Assembly: GCA_947631375.1 (NCBI GenBank)
Contig: CANRLD010000105.1
Coordinates: forward strand, 1-6,328
Reading direction: 5' to 3'
From: an uncultured Methylophaga sp.
Lineage (GTDB): Bacteria > Pseudomonadota > Gammaproteobacteria > Nitrosococcales > Methylophagaceae
DNA length: 6,328 bases
The position numbers and the translations under genes were made by a program. This document shows positions 6,178 to 6,328 of the stretch, in pieces; positions within the stretch are counted from its first letter, which is position 1; each line of letters begins with the position of its first letter. The notes beneath the pieces were generated by a model. The model saw only the letters and a program-made list of their open reading frames with translations. It was not told the DNA's origin and made no database searches.

Positions 6178-6253
6178 AAAAATCTGCGCCCATCTGCGTA
6201 ATCTGCGGACACAATCTTTGAAAACTCCGTGCCCTCTGTGTCTCTGTGGTTAA
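6178..6253 (-). repeat. Right inverted arm of the foldback element
   Basis: This is the reverse-complement partner of the left arm: tip 6225-6253, core 6178-6208. Seven-A tracts flank the core on its inner side (6176-6182) and lie at the outer tip (6252-6258). The tip ends 9 bp from the polA stop codon. Read on the minus strand it has the same order as the left arm: CACAGAG-type repeats, then CGCAGAT-type repeats. Confidence 0.85.
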
Positions 6254-6262
6254 AAAAATCAG

Positions 6263-6328
6263 CTAGTGCGCCTGTTCCCAGTTATCGCCAACGCCCATGC
6301 CGACTTCCAAAGGTACGGCGAGTTCAGC
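6263..6328 (-). CDS. polA: DNA polymerase I, C-terminal 21 residues (5' part outside window)
   Basis: Read on the minus strand, the final codons give AELAVPLEVGMGVGDNWEQAH followed by TAG. The ending VPL-x-VG-x-G-x-NW-x-QAH is the very conserved C-terminus of bacterial DNA polymerase I (E. coli ends in GENWDQAH). It is the tail of the polymerase domain; the catalytic motifs lie beyond the window. Pol I fills gaps during Okazaki fragment maturation and excision repair. The gene converges on xerC, and the repeat element tip lies 9 bp past its stop. The fragment is short, but the pattern is specific. Confidence 0.87.
   Translation of the reverse strand, partial: AELAVPLEVGMGVGDNWEQAH

Larger units (their letters stand above)
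5570..6253. mobile_element. 684-bp foldback (MITE-like) element with long inverted ends, no transposase
   Basis: This interval has no convincing gene but is highly structured. Its ends are inverted copies of each other over about 76 bp, both beginning TTAA: 27 of 29 bases match at the tips and 31 of 31 match in an inner core. Inside are further inverted repeats described separately. No transposase or other recognizable domain is encoded, so if mobile it must be moved in trans. No clear target-site duplication is visible; the shared TTAA could be target sequence or part of the ends. Similar CACAGAG- and CGCAGAT-rich repeats are, from memory, dispersed in many bacterial genomes; I cannot verify that here. 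Alternatives are a nest of separate repeats or a structured non-coding RNA locus. It fills the space between convergent xerC and polA. Confidence 0.6.

Noticed and set aside
5568..6262. A dif site or tRNA near xerC as an attachment site
   Set aside because: No sequence resembling the dif consensus and no tRNA cloverleaf was found in the interval.

Overview
The window looks like a core chromosomal segment of a gammaproteobacterium with moderate GC content. It carries the conserved block lptM-lysA-dapF-DUF484-xerC, a type IV pilus ATPase gene (pilB) running divergently on one side, and the 3' end of DNA polymerase I (polA) converging from the other. The dapF-DUF484-xerC order matches the E. coli and Pseudomonas arrangement. 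I cannot place the genus from sequence alone.

Layout. Positions 1-1595 (minus strand) hold most of pilB, cut at the window edge about 30-40 residues before its expected end. A 148-bp AT-rich divergent region (1596-1743) follows, with a small inverted repeat and weak promoter candidates. The plus-strand operon then runs almost without gaps from 1744 to 5567. It begins with a 42-residue lipoprotein (LptM), then lysA (diaminopimelate decarboxylase), dapF (diaminopimelate epimerase), a DUF484 protein and xerC (chromosome dimer resolution recombinase). The last three genes overlap one another. DapF makes meso-diaminopimelate and LysA decarboxylates it to lysine, so the two encode consecutive steps. 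LptM serves the outer membrane, XerC the chromosome, and the DUF484 role is unknown.

The non-coding interval 5568-6262 is the least ordinary part. A 684-bp element (5570-6253) fills nearly all of it, starting 2 bp after the xerC stop and ending 9 bp before the polA stop on the opposite strand. It has matching inverted ends of about 76 bp that begin with TTAA and include a perfect 31-bp inverted match. The ends are built from short tandem repeats (CACAGAG-type, then CGCAGAT-type). Inside lie several nested inverted repeats and hairpins, and at least one segment has two alternative pairing partners. I see no transposase and no convincing protein. The best reading is a non-autonomous, MITE-like foldback element or a nest of dispersed repeats, possibly acting as a structured RNA or bidirectional transcription boundary. 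That function is inference.

The last 66 bp encode the final 21 residues of PolA on the minus strand.
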